64,000 nt of DNA from Domibacillus tundrae (GCF_000970675.1 NZ_LAJA01000020.1:17262-81261), one strand, 5' to 3'. Shown: positions 36,953 through 45,421, counted from the first letter of the stretch. The notes: generated from the sequence alone by a model not told the origin. A program made the numbers and translations.

Positions 36953-36984
36953 AAAAAGACCACCTCCGAAGAAGTGGCCTTTTG
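36953..36984 (+). terminator. Terminator after integrase remnant 1
   Basis: AAAGACCACCTCC / AGAAGTGGCCTTTT; the same hairpin follows integrase remnant 2 at ~45833-45864. Confidence 0.7.
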
Positions 36985-37031
36985 TAGAGAAACCGTGTTC
37001 CTGACGCTCTCTCAGGGGTTTTAACACCCAA

Positions 37032-37073
37032 TGATTCCTACTGGGTTCGAACCAGCGACCTCTACCCTGTCAA
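37032..37073 (-). other. tRNA-Val(GAC) 3'-half, attachment-site copy 1
   Basis: On the minus strand TTTGACAGGGTAGAGGTCGC then TGGTTCGAACCCAGTAGGAATCA is the anticodon loop (GAC), 3' anticodon stem, variable loop, T-arm and acceptor strand of a tRNA-Val. The 5' half is absent; sequence changes abruptly at the anticodon loop. That is where tRNA-targeting integrases cross over, so this is an att scar. Confidence 0.82.
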
Positions 37074-37262
37074 AGCGAAAGACGCGGTTTTCTTAATTTT
37101 AAATGTGATAGGTAAGACCTAACTTATCTGAAAAACATTGATACAGCAGGGTTTACTGAAATATCAAATAATGCAGGTTTTACCTGATAAATCGACTGGC
37201 ACCATTTCGGCACCAAAAATAGAACTATAATAAACCCCTCTACACATTGGTATGACAAGCTT
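37068..37262. repeat. Island-boundary repeat, copy 1
   Basis: Starts CTGTCAAAGCGAAAGACGCG, runs through TTCTTAATTTTAAATGTGA, TGCAGGTTTTACCTGATAA, a pair of GGCACC boxes flanking ATTTC, and ends near TATGACAAGCTTCTTCTA. Same order and ~80% visual identity with copies at 45948 and 57466. Confidence 0.88.
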
Positions 37263-37299
37263 CTTCTATAATTTAATTATCAATGAGAGGAAGATTCAA

Positions 37300-37611
37300 A
37301 TGGCTCTTTATACAAAAAACCAATTATTTAATTTCTTCTACCGTCTTATTCAAGAAGAGAAATTTCATATCCAGTCCAGGGCTGATAATGCTTGTGATGC
37401 AATAGACCATGTTATCCAGGAATTAGAGACAATGAAAGTAGATCTGCAAAAAACACACAGCAGCCACATTATCTCCCCCAACCTTGGAAAAGTTTATAAT
37501 AAGCTACGGCTGGTTGATCACTTTTCACATGACATTAATAATATGAAAGGTAACGTCCGCCAGTATAAAGATGAAATAACGCGCTTTAGCGGTAAATGGA
37601 TTGACGAATAA
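37300..37611 (+). CDS. Hypothetical protein (103 aa)
   Basis: Not recognised. Predicted helical: MALYTKNQLFNFFYRLIQEE, ACDAIDHVIQELETMKVDLQ, VDHFSHDINNMKGNVRQYKD. ATG at 37300 behind GAGAGGAAG. First gene after the island-boundary repeat; terminator at 37626. Confidence 0.6.
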   Translation: MALYTKNQLFNFFYRLIQEEKFHIQSRADNACDAIDHVIQELETMKVDLQKTHSSHIISPNLGKVYNKLRLVDHFSHDINNMKGNVRQYKDEITRFSGKWIDE

Positions 37612-37625
37612 AATCAAACGATAAT

Positions 37626-37675
37626 AAAAAACAATGCTAACCCGAAGACTATACAATAGGGAAAGCATTGTTTTT
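37626..37675. terminator. Terminator between convergent genes
   Basis: AAAAACAATGCT and AGCATTGTTTTT, 12-bp perfect stem with a 26-base loop. Confidence 0.72.
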
Positions 37676-37717
37676 TATTATAAGATTATCTATTATACTT
37701 TATCAACTTGTTTTCAT

Positions 37718-38089
37718 TTATGGTTTAACGCTAGAAGCAATGAACTTCTGCTTTTTATTATCCCAGCTATAGACAGCAATCACTTTATCCCATCCGCCTT
37801 CATTTCGATACTTTTTCCAATCTTGATAGATTACTGATTTTGAAATTCTGACTCCCTGGTCTCCCATTACGCCAAAAATCTTTACCAGCTTTCCTTTTTG
37901 CATTCTATATACATCAGCCTTTGTATTAGACGGTCCATATTCATATGTTGTTATGATTTGATACTCATTTTTCGCTGGATTAAAAACCATCAGCTTTGGA
38001 ATCGGAAAAGACTCTTCACTTATAATTCTCTCCGCCACTTTTGTTACTTCATTATTTTTTATTAGAAACAAATTCCCTTGCTGTGACAA
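37718..38089 (-). pseudogene. C-terminal fragment of an unrecognised protein
   Basis: 123 codons beginning at an unlikely TTG (SQQGNLFLIKNNEVTKVAER); the text reads as the end of a larger beta-rich domain (YQIITTYEYGPSNTKADVYR, WDKVIAVYSWDNKKQKFIAS). No start with a ribosome site; the sequence runs directly into a dispersed repeat at 38105. Probably truncated by that junction. Confidence 0.55.
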
Positions 38090-38104
38090 TATAACTTTTT
38101 CAGT

Positions 38105-38245
38105 TTACTGCCACTTTAGTTGGGGTAGAAAAAAGACCGACTGGAACAGCAGCCGGTTCTTAAACTCTTGCCCCCGTTAGCCAGCCATGCAATGCAAGCG
38201 CTGCACCACAGATTATGTAAGGGAACTCGTCCTTTCATAGGAGTT
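38105..38245. repeat. Dispersed hairpin repeat, copy a (extended form)
   Basis: TTACTGCCACTTTAGTTGGG, hairpin AAAGACCGACTGGAACAGCA/GCCGGTTCTT, AAACTCTTGCCCCCGTTAGC, then the extra tail also present at 20270-20345. Confidence 0.78.
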
Positions 38246-38257
38246 GAATAAGAAAAA

Positions 38258-38935
38258 TCAGATTACCACTGATTTCTTGTCTATTTTTAATTGACTAACT
38301 GCGGAAGAAATTAATGTATCCAATGGATTAATTATAGGCTTTGATGTCTTATACTCAACTTCCTTAGATGCATCGACCATAGATAATTGAGCAACGGAGA
38401 TAATTTTATCTCCTTTAATAATTTTATTTAGGAACTTAGAAATTTCTTGGTTATATTCTTGTTTTAAACCTTGCATTATTAATTCAAAAGTATTGTTAAT
38501 GACAATTACCTCTATATCCAAAGATTTTTGATGATTATAAGCATATTGATTGAGACGCTCCATTGTCCCTTTAACAGTTGCGGGATTTGTAAATAAGATT
38601 GTCAAGGGTTGCTGTATTTTACAGATATATTCAAAGTAGGGTTCATCAATTTTAATAATTGGCACTGATATTGAAAGTTGTTCTTCCTGTAAAATTGCAA
38701 TATAGTTTGTGCAAGTAATTAGAATAGCATCAACATTACATTGGGCAATACACTCTATTTGCTCCTTAACTTTATTTTGAGCATCTGCTTCTTTGAAGTT
38801 CTCATCTACTGTAACTCGATACATTAATGCGGGGTCAACAAAATGTATTAATTCAATATCATATGAGGAAAGTGCGTTTTCAATATATTCAATATTTGAA
38901 TAATGAGCGTGTAGGCATCCTAATCTTTTTTTCAA
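38258..38935 (-). CDS. Asp/Glu racemase-like protein
   Basis: 225 residues. Overall pattern of the aspartate/glutamate/hydantoin racemase superfamily: KKRLGCLHAHYSNIEYIENA at the start, AQCNVDAILITCTNYIAILQ carrying the TCTN motif with a catalytic-type Cys (~residue 74), and PLTILFTNPATVKGTMERLN as the second half-domain start. The second catalytic Cys is not evident, so it may be a relative with another role. Ribosome site weak. Confidence 0.6.
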   Translation of the reverse strand: MKKRLGCLHAHYSNIEYIENALSSYDIELIHFVDPALMYRVTVDENFKEADAQNKVKEQIECIAQCNVDAILITCTNYIAILQEEQLSISVPIIKIDEPYFEYICKIQQPLTILFTNPATVKGTMERLNQYAYNHQKSLDIEVIVINNTFELIMQGLKQEYNQEISKFLNKIIKGDKIISVAQLSMVDASKEVEYKTSKPIINPLDTLISSAVSQLKIDKKSVVI

Positions 38936-39025
38936 TTCTGTCCCACCTTTAAAATATTTCTGATTATTCTATCAGTATATATGAAGATATCTATGAAAAT
39001 GACGAAAAACACCTACTGCTTCTTT

Positions 39026-39108
39026 CACTAACCTGCTCCTTTAGTTGAGGAAAAAAAACGCTGGAACAGCAGCCGGTTTTTAAACTCTTGCGACCGATAG
39101 TTGAACAA
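39026..39108. repeat. Dispersed hairpin repeat, copy b
   Basis: CACTAACCTGCTCCTTTAGT, GCTGGAACAGCAGCCGG hairpin, TTTTTAAACTCTTGCGACCG, ATAGTTGAAC. Confidence 0.82.
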
Positions 39109-39188
39109 GGGAGTCATTTTAAAAGAATTCTTCTAATAAATGTTCCTCAATTAAATCTATTCTCGTACCGCCAATTAATCTCTATTGT

Positions 39189-40070
39189 TTATTCCTTATT
39201 TCTTTGCTGTAGTAAAAATAATGCTAGACCGATTAAAATGAGTGCGATACCCATACCTTGTTGTAATGAAATGACCTCATCCAAAATGAAATAAGCGAGG
39301 ATACAAGTTCCAATTGTTTCTCCTAATATACTCATTGAAATAATTGAAGTACTTAGCCATTTCAACAACCAATTGAAAATTGTTTGCCCTAAAATTGTTG
39401 CAATAAACGCTAATCCAATAAAGGACCACCATGTTGGTACAGAATAATTGAAGAAGGGCGTTTGCTGACTAACGGCAAAAACACCTAAAAGTAATGTACT
39501 GCTCCCATAACCAATAACTGAATATGGGATAAGAGATAGCCTTTTACGAACATGCTGGCCAATGAAGAAGTAGGCTGTTATGATGCCTGCCGCAATAAAA
39601 GCAAGTATATCGCCAAATAATGCCTGTCCACTAATTTGAAAATCTTGCCATCCAATGACAATGCTTCCGGCAATCGCGATGAGACAGCCTGTTATAGCCC
39701 CTTTGCTGAAGCGCTCTTTGAATAGAAAATAGCCGCCAACCAACGAAAAGAGTGGCTGTAAGGTGACAATAACCGTCGAGCTTGCTACAGATGTGTAATT
39801 TAATGATTCAAACCACAATACATAATGGGCTGCTAGAAATACGCCTGATAATAATCCAAGTCCCCATTGTTTTTTTGACAACAAACGTAATGCTTGTCGG
39901 TTCTTTTTATTAACTAATAAAAATGGCAAAAGCATTACTGCTGCAAAAAGCATCCGATAAAATGCTGTAATTGTCGCAGGTGCATCTGCTAATTTCACAA
40001 AGATCGCTGAAGTCGATAATGCAAATACGCCCAAAAATAAAGCCATGTAAGAAATAAGTAGTGATTTCAA
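39189..40070 (-). CDS. EamA/DMT-family transporter
   Basis: 293-residue inner-membrane exporter with two EamA repeats and ~10 helices (LGVFALSTSAIFVKLAD; AAHYVLWFESLNYTSVASST; VIVTLQPLFSLVGGYFLFKE; second half AFIATILGQTIFNWLLKW, LGETIGTCILAYFILDE). Substrate unknown (amino acid or metabolite export is usual). Divergent from an XRE-type regulator fragment at 40238, its probable former regulator. Confidence 0.9.
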   Translation of the reverse strand: MKSLLISYMALFLGVFALSTSAIFVKLADAPATITAFYRMLFAAVMLLPFLLVNKKNRQALRLLSKKQWGLGLLSGVFLAAHYVLWFESLNYTSVASSTVIVTLQPLFSLVGGYFLFKERFSKGAITGCLIAIAGSIVIGWQDFQISGQALFGDILAFIAAGIITAYFFIGQHVRKRLSLIPYSVIGYGSSTLLLGVFAVSQQTPFFNYSVPTWWSFIGLAFIATILGQTIFNWLLKWLSTSIISMSILGETIGTCILAYFILDEVISLQQGMGIALILIGLALFLLQQRNKE

Positions 40071-40237
40071 TTCTGTTTCCCCCTAGATGTCTGTTTACAA
40101 TAATAAAATCAATACATTATAATGCACAAACATAAGTGTAAAATATTTATGTAATCGATAAAAGTACTAATTCTCCATGTTTAGTATGTCAGCACAAAAT
40201 GAATGAAACATACATTATTTTAGAAAGGATCTTTACT

Positions 40238-40363
40238 ATGAACAATCATCGCATCGGGCAAACGGTATTAAATTATCGTAAAAAGAATGGTATGACAATT
40301 CGTGAGTTCGCCGAATATGCAGGAATTAGCACTTCACTTATTAGCCAAATAGAAAAATGTTAA
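40238..40363 (+). pseudogene. XRE-family regulator, truncated after the HTH
   Basis: MNNHRIGQTVLNYRKKNGMT then IREFAEYAGISTSLISQIEK-C-stop: a complete helix-turn-helix but only 41 residues, where XRE+cupin regulators paired with DMT transporters have ~180. AGAAAGGA precedes the ATG. The sequence after the stop has no cupin remnant. Confidence 0.75.
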
Positions 40364-40667
40364 ACACCGATTTTTGAACAAGAGTGATGAACCGAATCAT
40401 ATTTTATTCGTACTAACTCCATCATTAGTTTAAATAGCCCCTCCCCATGTAAGTATTAAAAGAAAGAGTGACTTCAACCACTAAAAAGGGGGCTATTCCA
40501 AAAATCGATCAAATATCGACTTTTGGAACAGCCCCGTAAAACGATTCGACTTTATTTCAAACCTATGTTCACAATCTATTCTAAACTTTAACATAGACAT
40601 CCAATTTTCTTTAAAGGTGTTATTCAACAATCTGGTCCAATTGTTGAATAAAGGTCAAAGAGCACTA
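40364..40667. other. Intergenic with long hairpin
   Basis: No gene; holds the hairpin at 40489-40535 and, at 40621-40650, ATTCAACAATCTGGTCCAAT followed by TGTTGAATA, a fragment of the dispersed repeat ends. Confidence 0.5.
40489..40535. repeat. 20-bp-arm hairpin
   Basis: GGGGCTATTCCAAAAATCGA pairs with TCGACTTTTGGAACAGCCCC over 20 bases with two mismatches, 7-base loop. Probably a transcription terminator or an element end. Confidence 0.7.
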
Positions 40668-40756
40668 TTCAACTAACCTGCTGCTTTAGTTGAGGAAGAA
40701 AAAAGACCGGCTAGAACAGCAGCCAGCTCTTAAACTCTTGCACCCATTAATTGAAG
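40668..40756. repeat. Dispersed hairpin repeat, copy c
   Basis: TTCAACTAACCTGCTGCTTT, GACCGGCTAGAACAGCAGCC, CTTAAACTCTTGCACCCATT, AATTGAAGAA. Confidence 0.85.
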
Positions 40757-40770
40757 AATATTTATGCCTC

Positions 40771-41292
40771 TCAGATAATTGTGTGCTTGAAATTTGGTCC
40801 TTCTTCTCTTTTTTTGATTATTAAATTCTCATCGAATCCATTACATATGGCGAAATATCCATCATTCAAGTGAAGCCCTATACCAGCTAAATAATAATCC
40901 GATGCGTTTGTTTCACGTCTTTCAATAATTTCAATCCCAATCACTCTTTTACCAATAGCAAAATTGAGTTCTTCTAACTTGTTCTTTTCCCAATTAAGTT
41001 TTAAATCTGACCCATACCAAGAAAGATCTTGAGAAACAAGGATTTTATCAAACGTAATAGCGTATTCGTTCGTTTTATATACACATAATTCTAATTGGCC
41101 ATCTTCAAAACAGATAATAACAGGACAATCGTTAAACCATTCATCTTCATCTTGCGCCCAAACAATCCATATTTCTTTTACATTTTTACCAATCAGAGCT
41201 TCAAGTTTAGTTCTGTGGTCTTCTATGATATTAGATGGGTTAGTATACATTTTAGGATTGTAATTTTTAATTCCGAGCATAAACAAATTCAC
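40771..41292 (-). CDS. Hypothetical protein (173 aa)
   Basis: Not recognised. Soluble; MNLFMLGIKNYNPKMYTNPS, then KNVKEIWIVWAQDEDEWFND and VIICFEDGQLELCVYKTNEY suggest a small beta-sandwich with two similar halves (VIGIEIIERR...GIGLHLNDGYFAICNGFDE repeats the pattern). AAAGGTG precedes the ATG. Confidence 0.62.
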   Translation of the reverse strand: MNLFMLGIKNYNPKMYTNPSNIIEDHRTKLEALIGKNVKEIWIVWAQDEDEWFNDCPVIICFEDGQLELCVYKTNEYAITFDKILVSQDLSWYGSDLKLNWEKNKLEELNFAIGKRVIGIEIIERRETNASDYYLAGIGLHLNDGYFAICNGFDENLIIKKREEGPNFKHTII

Positions 41293-41338
41293 CTTTTCAT
41301 AATGGAGTAATAATTTTAGACCATTTTATCATCTCTTG

Positions 41339-41425
41339 TTCAACTAACCTGCACGTTAACTGAATAAGAAAAGGCTGCCGAAATGACAGCCGAGATATTA
41401 AATAAAAGCCCCCGATAGTTGAAGA
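41339..41425. repeat. Dispersed hairpin repeat, copy d (second subfamily)
   Basis: TTCAACTAACCTGCACGTTA, hairpin GGCTGCCGAAATGACAGCC, AAAAGCCCCCGATAGTTGAA. Confidence 0.85.
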
Positions 41426-41490
41426 ATGAAATTAAAGCCTTTCCCTAGTTGATCTTTTTTCAAATTCAAATTTAGCTCTCTGTGCAACAT

Positions 41491-42057
41491 TTAGACCCTT
41501 AGTAAGCCACGGAAACCCCTTGCAGCATAGTAAGATTCTGCTCCATTGTGGTACATAAAGACAGTGTCGTAGCGGCGATCACAAAAGAGGGCCCCGCCGA
41601 GTTTTCTAATATTAGCAGGTGTTTGCACCCAGCTCGACGTTTTCATATCAAAGTTTTCAAGTTTCTGCAGCTCCCGGTATTGTTCTTCCGTTAAAAGTTC
41701 AATGCCCATGGCAGCTGCCATATCAATAGCGCTATTTTCTGGTTTGTGTTTTTTTCTTGACTCCAGCGCTTCACGGTCGTAACAAACACTTCTTCGGCCT
41801 TTAGGACTTTCCGCTGAACAATCATAAAAAATGTATTCTCCCATCTTCTTATCATAGCCAACAACATCCGGTTCACCGCCAGTTCCTTCCATTTCATTGA
41901 GCGACCACATTTTTTCAGTATTAGCTTCGAACTTAGCCTGCACTGTAGCCCATTCAAGACCTTTATGGCGGTTCATGTTTTTCTCAAAACGGGCTTTCAA
42001 AGTTCTGATTAGTTCTTCACGTTGTTCCAGAGACAACTCCTTATCTCTCTTCGTCAT
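41491..42057 (-). CDS. DUF4256-family protein
   Basis: 188-residue conserved protein of unknown function. Signature text: RFEKNMNRHKGLEWATVQAK, EMEGTGGEPDVVGYDKKMGE, YIFYDCSAESPKGRRSVCYD, and the C-terminal RRYDTVFMYHNGAESYYAAR then GFRGLLRV, all typical of DUF4256. ATG at 42057 behind AAGGGGGAA; the frame to 42087 lacks a site. Flanked on both sides by copies of the dispersed repeat. Confidence 0.88.
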   Translation of the reverse strand: MTKRDKELSLEQREELIRTLKARFEKNMNRHKGLEWATVQAKFEANTEKMWSLNEMEGTGGEPDVVGYDKKMGEYIFYDCSAESPKGRRSVCYDREALESRKKHKPENSAIDMAAAMGIELLTEEQYRELQKLENFDMKTSSWVQTPANIRKLGGALFCDRRYDTVFMYHNGAESYYAARGFRGLLRV

Positions 42058-42098
42058 ATTAGTTTCCCCCTTACTGTTTTTACTCATAATGGTTTAAG

Positions 42099-42180
42099 GA
42101 CTAAACTGCTCCGTTAGCTGAATAGGAAAAGGCTGCCGAAATGACAGCCGAGGTATTAAACAAAAGCCCCCGTTAGCTAA
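42099..42180. repeat. Dispersed hairpin repeat, copy e (second subfamily)
   Basis: GACTAAACTGCTCCGTTAGC, hairpin GGCTGCCGAAATGACAGCC, AAAAGCCCCCGTTAGCTAA; nearly the same as copy d. Confidence 0.85.
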
Positions 42181-42267
42181 AGTACATTGTTTCACAAACT
42201 TTTGTAAATTTGGAGTTATAGTCTCGATTTTATGACATTCATTGAACCAAGCATTAGGATTTTATCG

Positions 42268-42609
42268 TTAGCCACGACCAATGGTATCGTTCAACTTCTT
42301 GCGATACTTATCCTTCCAAGTTTTCTCATCCTTCACTAGGTCGTCGCAGAAAGCAGCCACGTCCTCGCCCGTAAGGTCAGTGACTTTCTTGCCTTCCGCT
42401 GCTCCTTCTTCGAAGAGGTCGAGAATGCCGTAAAAGATACGGCTGCTGTCCTTCCAGTCGGTGGGACCACCACCAGCAGTCCACATATATTTTTGGATAG
42501 CTTTGTAAGCGTTTCGGTACTCACTTGGAAGTGCCTTCGCACGTGCCTCCATCGCCCTCCATTCCCGCTTGTCATCCAGACTTCCGATAATTTTTTCGAA
42601 AATATTCAT
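42268..42609 (-). CDS. DUF1048-family protein
   Basis: 113 residues, alpha-helical DUF1048: [60 protein letters not shown]. Follows the PadR gene after one base, the usual pairing; function is unknown but probably modulated by, or modulating, PadR. Confidence 0.9.
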   Translation of the reverse strand: MNIFEKIIGSLDDKREWRAMEARAKALPSEYRNAYKAIQKYMWTAGGGPTDWKDSSRIFYGILDLFEEGAAEGKKVTDLTGEDVAAFCDDLVKDEKTWKDKYRKKLNDTIGRG

Positions 42610-42610
42610 T

Positions 42611-42964
42611 TTACTTCTCTCCTTTCATTTTTTTAATTTTGAGTTCGTTAATTTTGCTTGAGACAAAACCCCATTTTTCCCAAAAAATTTCGAGTTTCTC
42701 TTGACCTTCTGCGTTGAGTGTGTAAAATTTTCTCGGCGGTCCCACAGTGGATGGCTTTTTCTCTATGTCCACCAGATTGTTTTTCTCAAGCCGCATGGTA
42801 ATGGTATAAACTGTGCCTTCAACCACATCAGTGAAACCGAGTTCTCGCAGTTGTTGCGTAATTTCATAGCCGTAAGTTTCGCCACGGCTAATGATTTCAA
42901 GCACACAACCCTCAAGCACCCCTTTCAGCATTTCCGTGATATTTTCCAAATGTTTTTCCCCCAT
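42611..42964 (-). CDS. PadR-family transcriptional regulator
   Basis: 117-residue winged-helix regulator: [60 protein letters not shown] and [20 protein letters not shown]. Start [20 protein letters not shown] has the family N-terminal helix. First gene of a PadR-DUF1048 operon; two direct repeats upstream are candidate operators. Confidence 0.92.
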   Translation of the reverse strand: MGEKHLENITEMLKGVLEGCVLEIISRGETYGYEITQQLRELGFTDVVEGTVYTITMRLEKNNLVDIEKKPSTVGPPRKFYTLNAEGQEKLEIFWEKWGFVSSKINELKIKKMKGEK

Positions 42965-42997
42965 TTGTATTTCACTTATATTTTAGTACTTTGCAGC

Positions 42998-43035
42998 ACC
43001 GGTATTCAGTATTACTTATTACCGGTATATAGTAT
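42998..43035 (-). promoter_or_regulatory. Tandem 15-bp boxes upstream of padR
   Basis: ACCGGTATTCAGTAT (42998-43012) and ACCGGTATATAGTAT (43021-43035) are direct repeats 23 bases apart, within 75 bases of the padR start. Likely autoregulatory sites. Confidence 0.6.
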
Positions 43036-43081
43036 CGCATAGTAGCATCGTCTGTCAAGAATGAAAAAGCTATTATCTTCT

Positions 43082-43168
43082 TGAATAATCCTGCCCTTTA
43101 GTTAATGAAGAAAAAAGACCGGCTGGAACAGCAGCCGGTTCTTAAACTCTTGCACCCGATAGTTTAAG
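43082..43168. repeat. Dispersed hairpin repeat, copy f
   Basis: TGAATAATCCTGCCCTTTAG, GACCGGCTGGAACAGCAGCC, CTTAAACTCTTGCACCCGAT, AGTT. Confidence 0.85.
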
Positions 43169-43325
43169 TGAACTTTTTCACAAATCTATACCTTAAATAT
43201 GTAAAACCCCGTCCCAAAATTACGGACAGGGTTAACATAAAGTTGTTTAATTTTTAAACTAACACTTCACTGGTCTTAATCATACCCATAGTGTCGTCTA
43301 GAATCTAGGTTCTTTCTTCATAACG

Positions 43326-43715
43326 TTACTTCTTCTCTATCATCTGAATAAGGTTTCCGCATGTATCGTCGAAGACAGCTATTGTGACTTCGCCCATTTC
43401 TGTTGGCTCCATAGTAAACTTTACGGCTTTTTCTACTAGTCGTTTGTACTCTTTGCGAATATCTGCAACCCCAAACATTGTTACTGGAATGCCATCAGCA
43501 AATAACTTCTGCTGATACTCTTTGGCAGCAGGGTGGTCATTAGGTTCGAGTAAAAGCTCGGTACCGTCTTGTTCATCAGGAGAAACAAGCGTTATCCACC
43601 TATATGCTCCACTGGGAACGTCATGCTTTTTTACAAAGCCCAGCGTTTTTGTATAAAACTCTAGTGCTTTGTCTTGATCTTGAACAAATATACTAGTAAT
43701 AATAATTTTCATCAT
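43326..43715 (-). CDS. VOC-family (glyoxalase/dioxygenase-like) protein
   Basis: 129 residues. VOC fold: IIITSIFVQDQDKALEFYTK (first beta-alpha unit), YRWITLVSPDEQDGTELLLE, and second unit PVTMFGVADIRKEYKRLVEK to DDTCGNLIQMIEK. ATG 43715 has AGGAGG seven bases upstream; the frame to 43787 has none. Downstream of an ArsR-type regulator on the same strand (95-base gap). Substrate unknown. Confidence 0.88.
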   Translation of the reverse strand: MMKIIITSIFVQDQDKALEFYTKTLGFVKKHDVPSGAYRWITLVSPDEQDGTELLLEPNDHPAAKEYQQKLFADGIPVTMFGVADIRKEYKRLVEKAVKFTMEPTEMGEVTIAVFDDTCGNLIQMIEKK

Positions 43716-43809
43716 GTTTTGGCCTCCTTTGATAAATGCAAGGTATGGTTCTCTTCTAACAATCTGGCTACAAATAGAAAAACTCATACATTCGTCATTA
43801 GTAATAAAA

Positions 43810-44088
43810 TTAATCTACCCATCCTTTCAGCAAATTTTTAAGTGGTTCTTTGTTAAACATAAGTACTCGATATTTTCCCTTTCGTTTTGATATTACGAGC
43901 CCTGCATCTTCCAATATATTTAGATGTTTAGCGATTGCCTGTCTCGAAATAGAAAGGTTGTGTTTCATAACGAGACGTGCCGTTAGTTCATACAACGTCA
44001 GCTCGTTACGTTCGGTAAGTTCATCTAATATAACCCGCCGAGTCGCATCGCCAAGTGCTTTGAATATAGCGTCTTTGTCCCAATCCAT
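43810..44088 (-). CDS. ArsR-family regulator, apparently leaderless
   Basis: 92-residue winged-helix repressor: MDWDKDAIFKALGDATRRVI, LDELTERNELTLYELTARLV, SISRQAIAKHLNILEDAGLV, SKRKGKYRVLMFNKEPLKNL. No metal-binding CxC, so it fits the SdpR/YdfF-like or organic-ligand group seen with VOC and SRPBCC partners. The ATG lies only six bases after a consensus -10 and has no ribosome site, so the mRNA would start at the AUG. Two GCAAC-N6-GTTGC boxes surround the promoter. Confidence 0.88.
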   Translation of the reverse strand: MDWDKDAIFKALGDATRRVILDELTERNELTLYELTARLVMKHNLSISRQAIAKHLNILEDAGLVISKRKGKYRVLMFNKEPLKNLLKGWVD

Positions 44089-44094
44089 ATGTCG

Positions 44095-44146
44095 ATTATA
44101 TGCAACTATACGGTTGCTTGTCAAACATAAGCAACTGTTTGGTTGC
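44095..44146 (-). promoter_or_regulatory. arsR-type promoter with two operators
   Basis: Minus strand: TTGACA, 18-base spacer, TATAAT (44100-44095). Operators GCAACTATACGGTTGC (44102-44117, inside the spacer) and GCAACTGTTTGGTTGC (44131-44146, upstream of -35), 29 bases apart, i.e. on nearly the same face of the helix. Confidence 0.82.
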
Positions 44147-44180
44147 GTGATGAAGGAAACTATATCATACACCCCTTAAA

Positions 44181-44712
44181 ATCACGAGCTCCAGCCGTTG
44201 ATCGAGCTGGTGGGCTACGAAGATACCGCACGCAAACTGGAGGTCAAAACCTTGATCCAGTACCTGGTGACGGCTGCCGCCTGTGAATGGAAAAGCCTGC
44301 GCTACTGCGCAGATGTTGGGTCAACGGCTGGTCTTGTCGATGTCCATTATTCGACGTTATCAAAAAAGCTTGGGCAGCTGGATTACACCTTGATGAAACA
44401 GGTTTTTGCCCTCATTGTCGGTAAATGCAACCGGGTCACACGCCGGACGCTTAAGATTCCAAACCAGCTGCTACTCGTTGATTCAACGACGGTGACCGTC
44501 GGAAAAAACGCGCCTGCCGTGGGCCGTCTACCACGGAGAGCGATCCGTCATCAAGCTTCATGTGAGCTTTTCGCTGGAAACTCATATGCCCCTTCATGTC
44601 ATTGAAACGATCGGCTTAAAGCACGATGCACCCGTTGGCCGCTGGAATGGCAGGCAGAAATGGCCTTGTTTCTGCATCATTATTTTGAGGTTCACTGGAA
44701 GAAAACTGTATG
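44181..44712 (+). mobile_element. IS4-family transposase remnant
   Basis: LIELVGYEDTARKLEVKTLI, then LVDVHYSTLSKKLGQLDYTL and LLLVDSTTVTVGKN (DDE first Asp region) followed, after a frameshift, by AVYHGERSVIKLHVSFSLET and PLHVIETIGLKHDAPVG. G+C is clearly higher than the flanks. Both ends are missing, so it is inert. Confidence 0.85.
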
Positions 44713-44794
44713 ATTCTGGCTAATCAACACGCGTGTATTTTTCTTTTAAAATGGTTATCCTAACTGAGTAAATTCGATAAAGAGGATGATTAAC

Positions 44795-45421
44795 ATGATG
44801 CGCAAAACAACTACAGAACAAACAATTTCCGTTCAAGAAGCCATTGAATCACGGCACAGTATTCGTAAATTCATACAGCAACCAATTGACCAACAACATC
44901 TTCAAAACATTTTTGAGCTTGTGCAGCTGTCCCCAAGTGCATGGAATCTTCAGCCATGGCGTTTTCATGTGGTAACAGATGTTAATTTGAAGAAAAAGCT
45001 TGAAGAAGCTGCCTATGGTCAAAAACAGGTTACATCAGCTCCAGCAGTAATTGTCGTAACTAGTGATATGGAAGATGTGCTTACAAATATTGGTGACACC
45101 GTTCATCCGGGTCTTTCTGAAGAGCAAAAACAAGAAGAAGTAGCGAATTTATCAGCATTCTTTAATGGTATGAGTGTTGAAGACCGCGGCCAATGGGGTT
45201 TAAATCAAACCAACATTGCATTTGGTATCCTCATGACAGCTGTTCAGGGATATGGATATGCGAGTAATCCCATGCTGGGCTTCGACCAAGACAAAGTAAG
45301 AGATTTATTAAATCTTCCTAAACATGTGCAATTCGCAGGAATCCTCCCTATAGGAAAGCCTGACGGTGAGGGATATCCTCATCACCGCTTTGCTCTAGAA
45401 AAGATTGTTAAATTTCATTGA
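44795..45421 (+). CDS. Nitroreductase-family FMN oxidoreductase
   Basis: 208-residue NAD(P)H-dependent flavoprotein. SVQEAIESRHSIRKFIQQPI, LVQLSPSAWNLQPWRFHVVT (FMN phosphate site), APAVIVVTSDME, and the C-terminal LPIGKPDGEGYPHHRFALEK. ATG 44795 after AAGAGGATG. Terminator (AAAGGAGT/ACTCCTTT) near 45444-45475. Adjacent to an IS remnant and the integrase scar, so possibly imported. Confidence 0.9.
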   Translation: MMRKTTTEQTISVQEAIESRHSIRKFIQQPIDQQHLQNIFELVQLSPSAWNLQPWRFHVVTDVNLKKKLEEAAYGQKQVTSAPAVIVVTSDMEDVLTNIGDTVHPGLSEEQKQEEVANLSAFFNGMSVEDRGQWGLNQTNIAFGILMTAVQGYGYASNPMLGFDQDKVRDLLNLPKHVQFAGILPIGKPDGEGYPHHRFALEKIVKFH

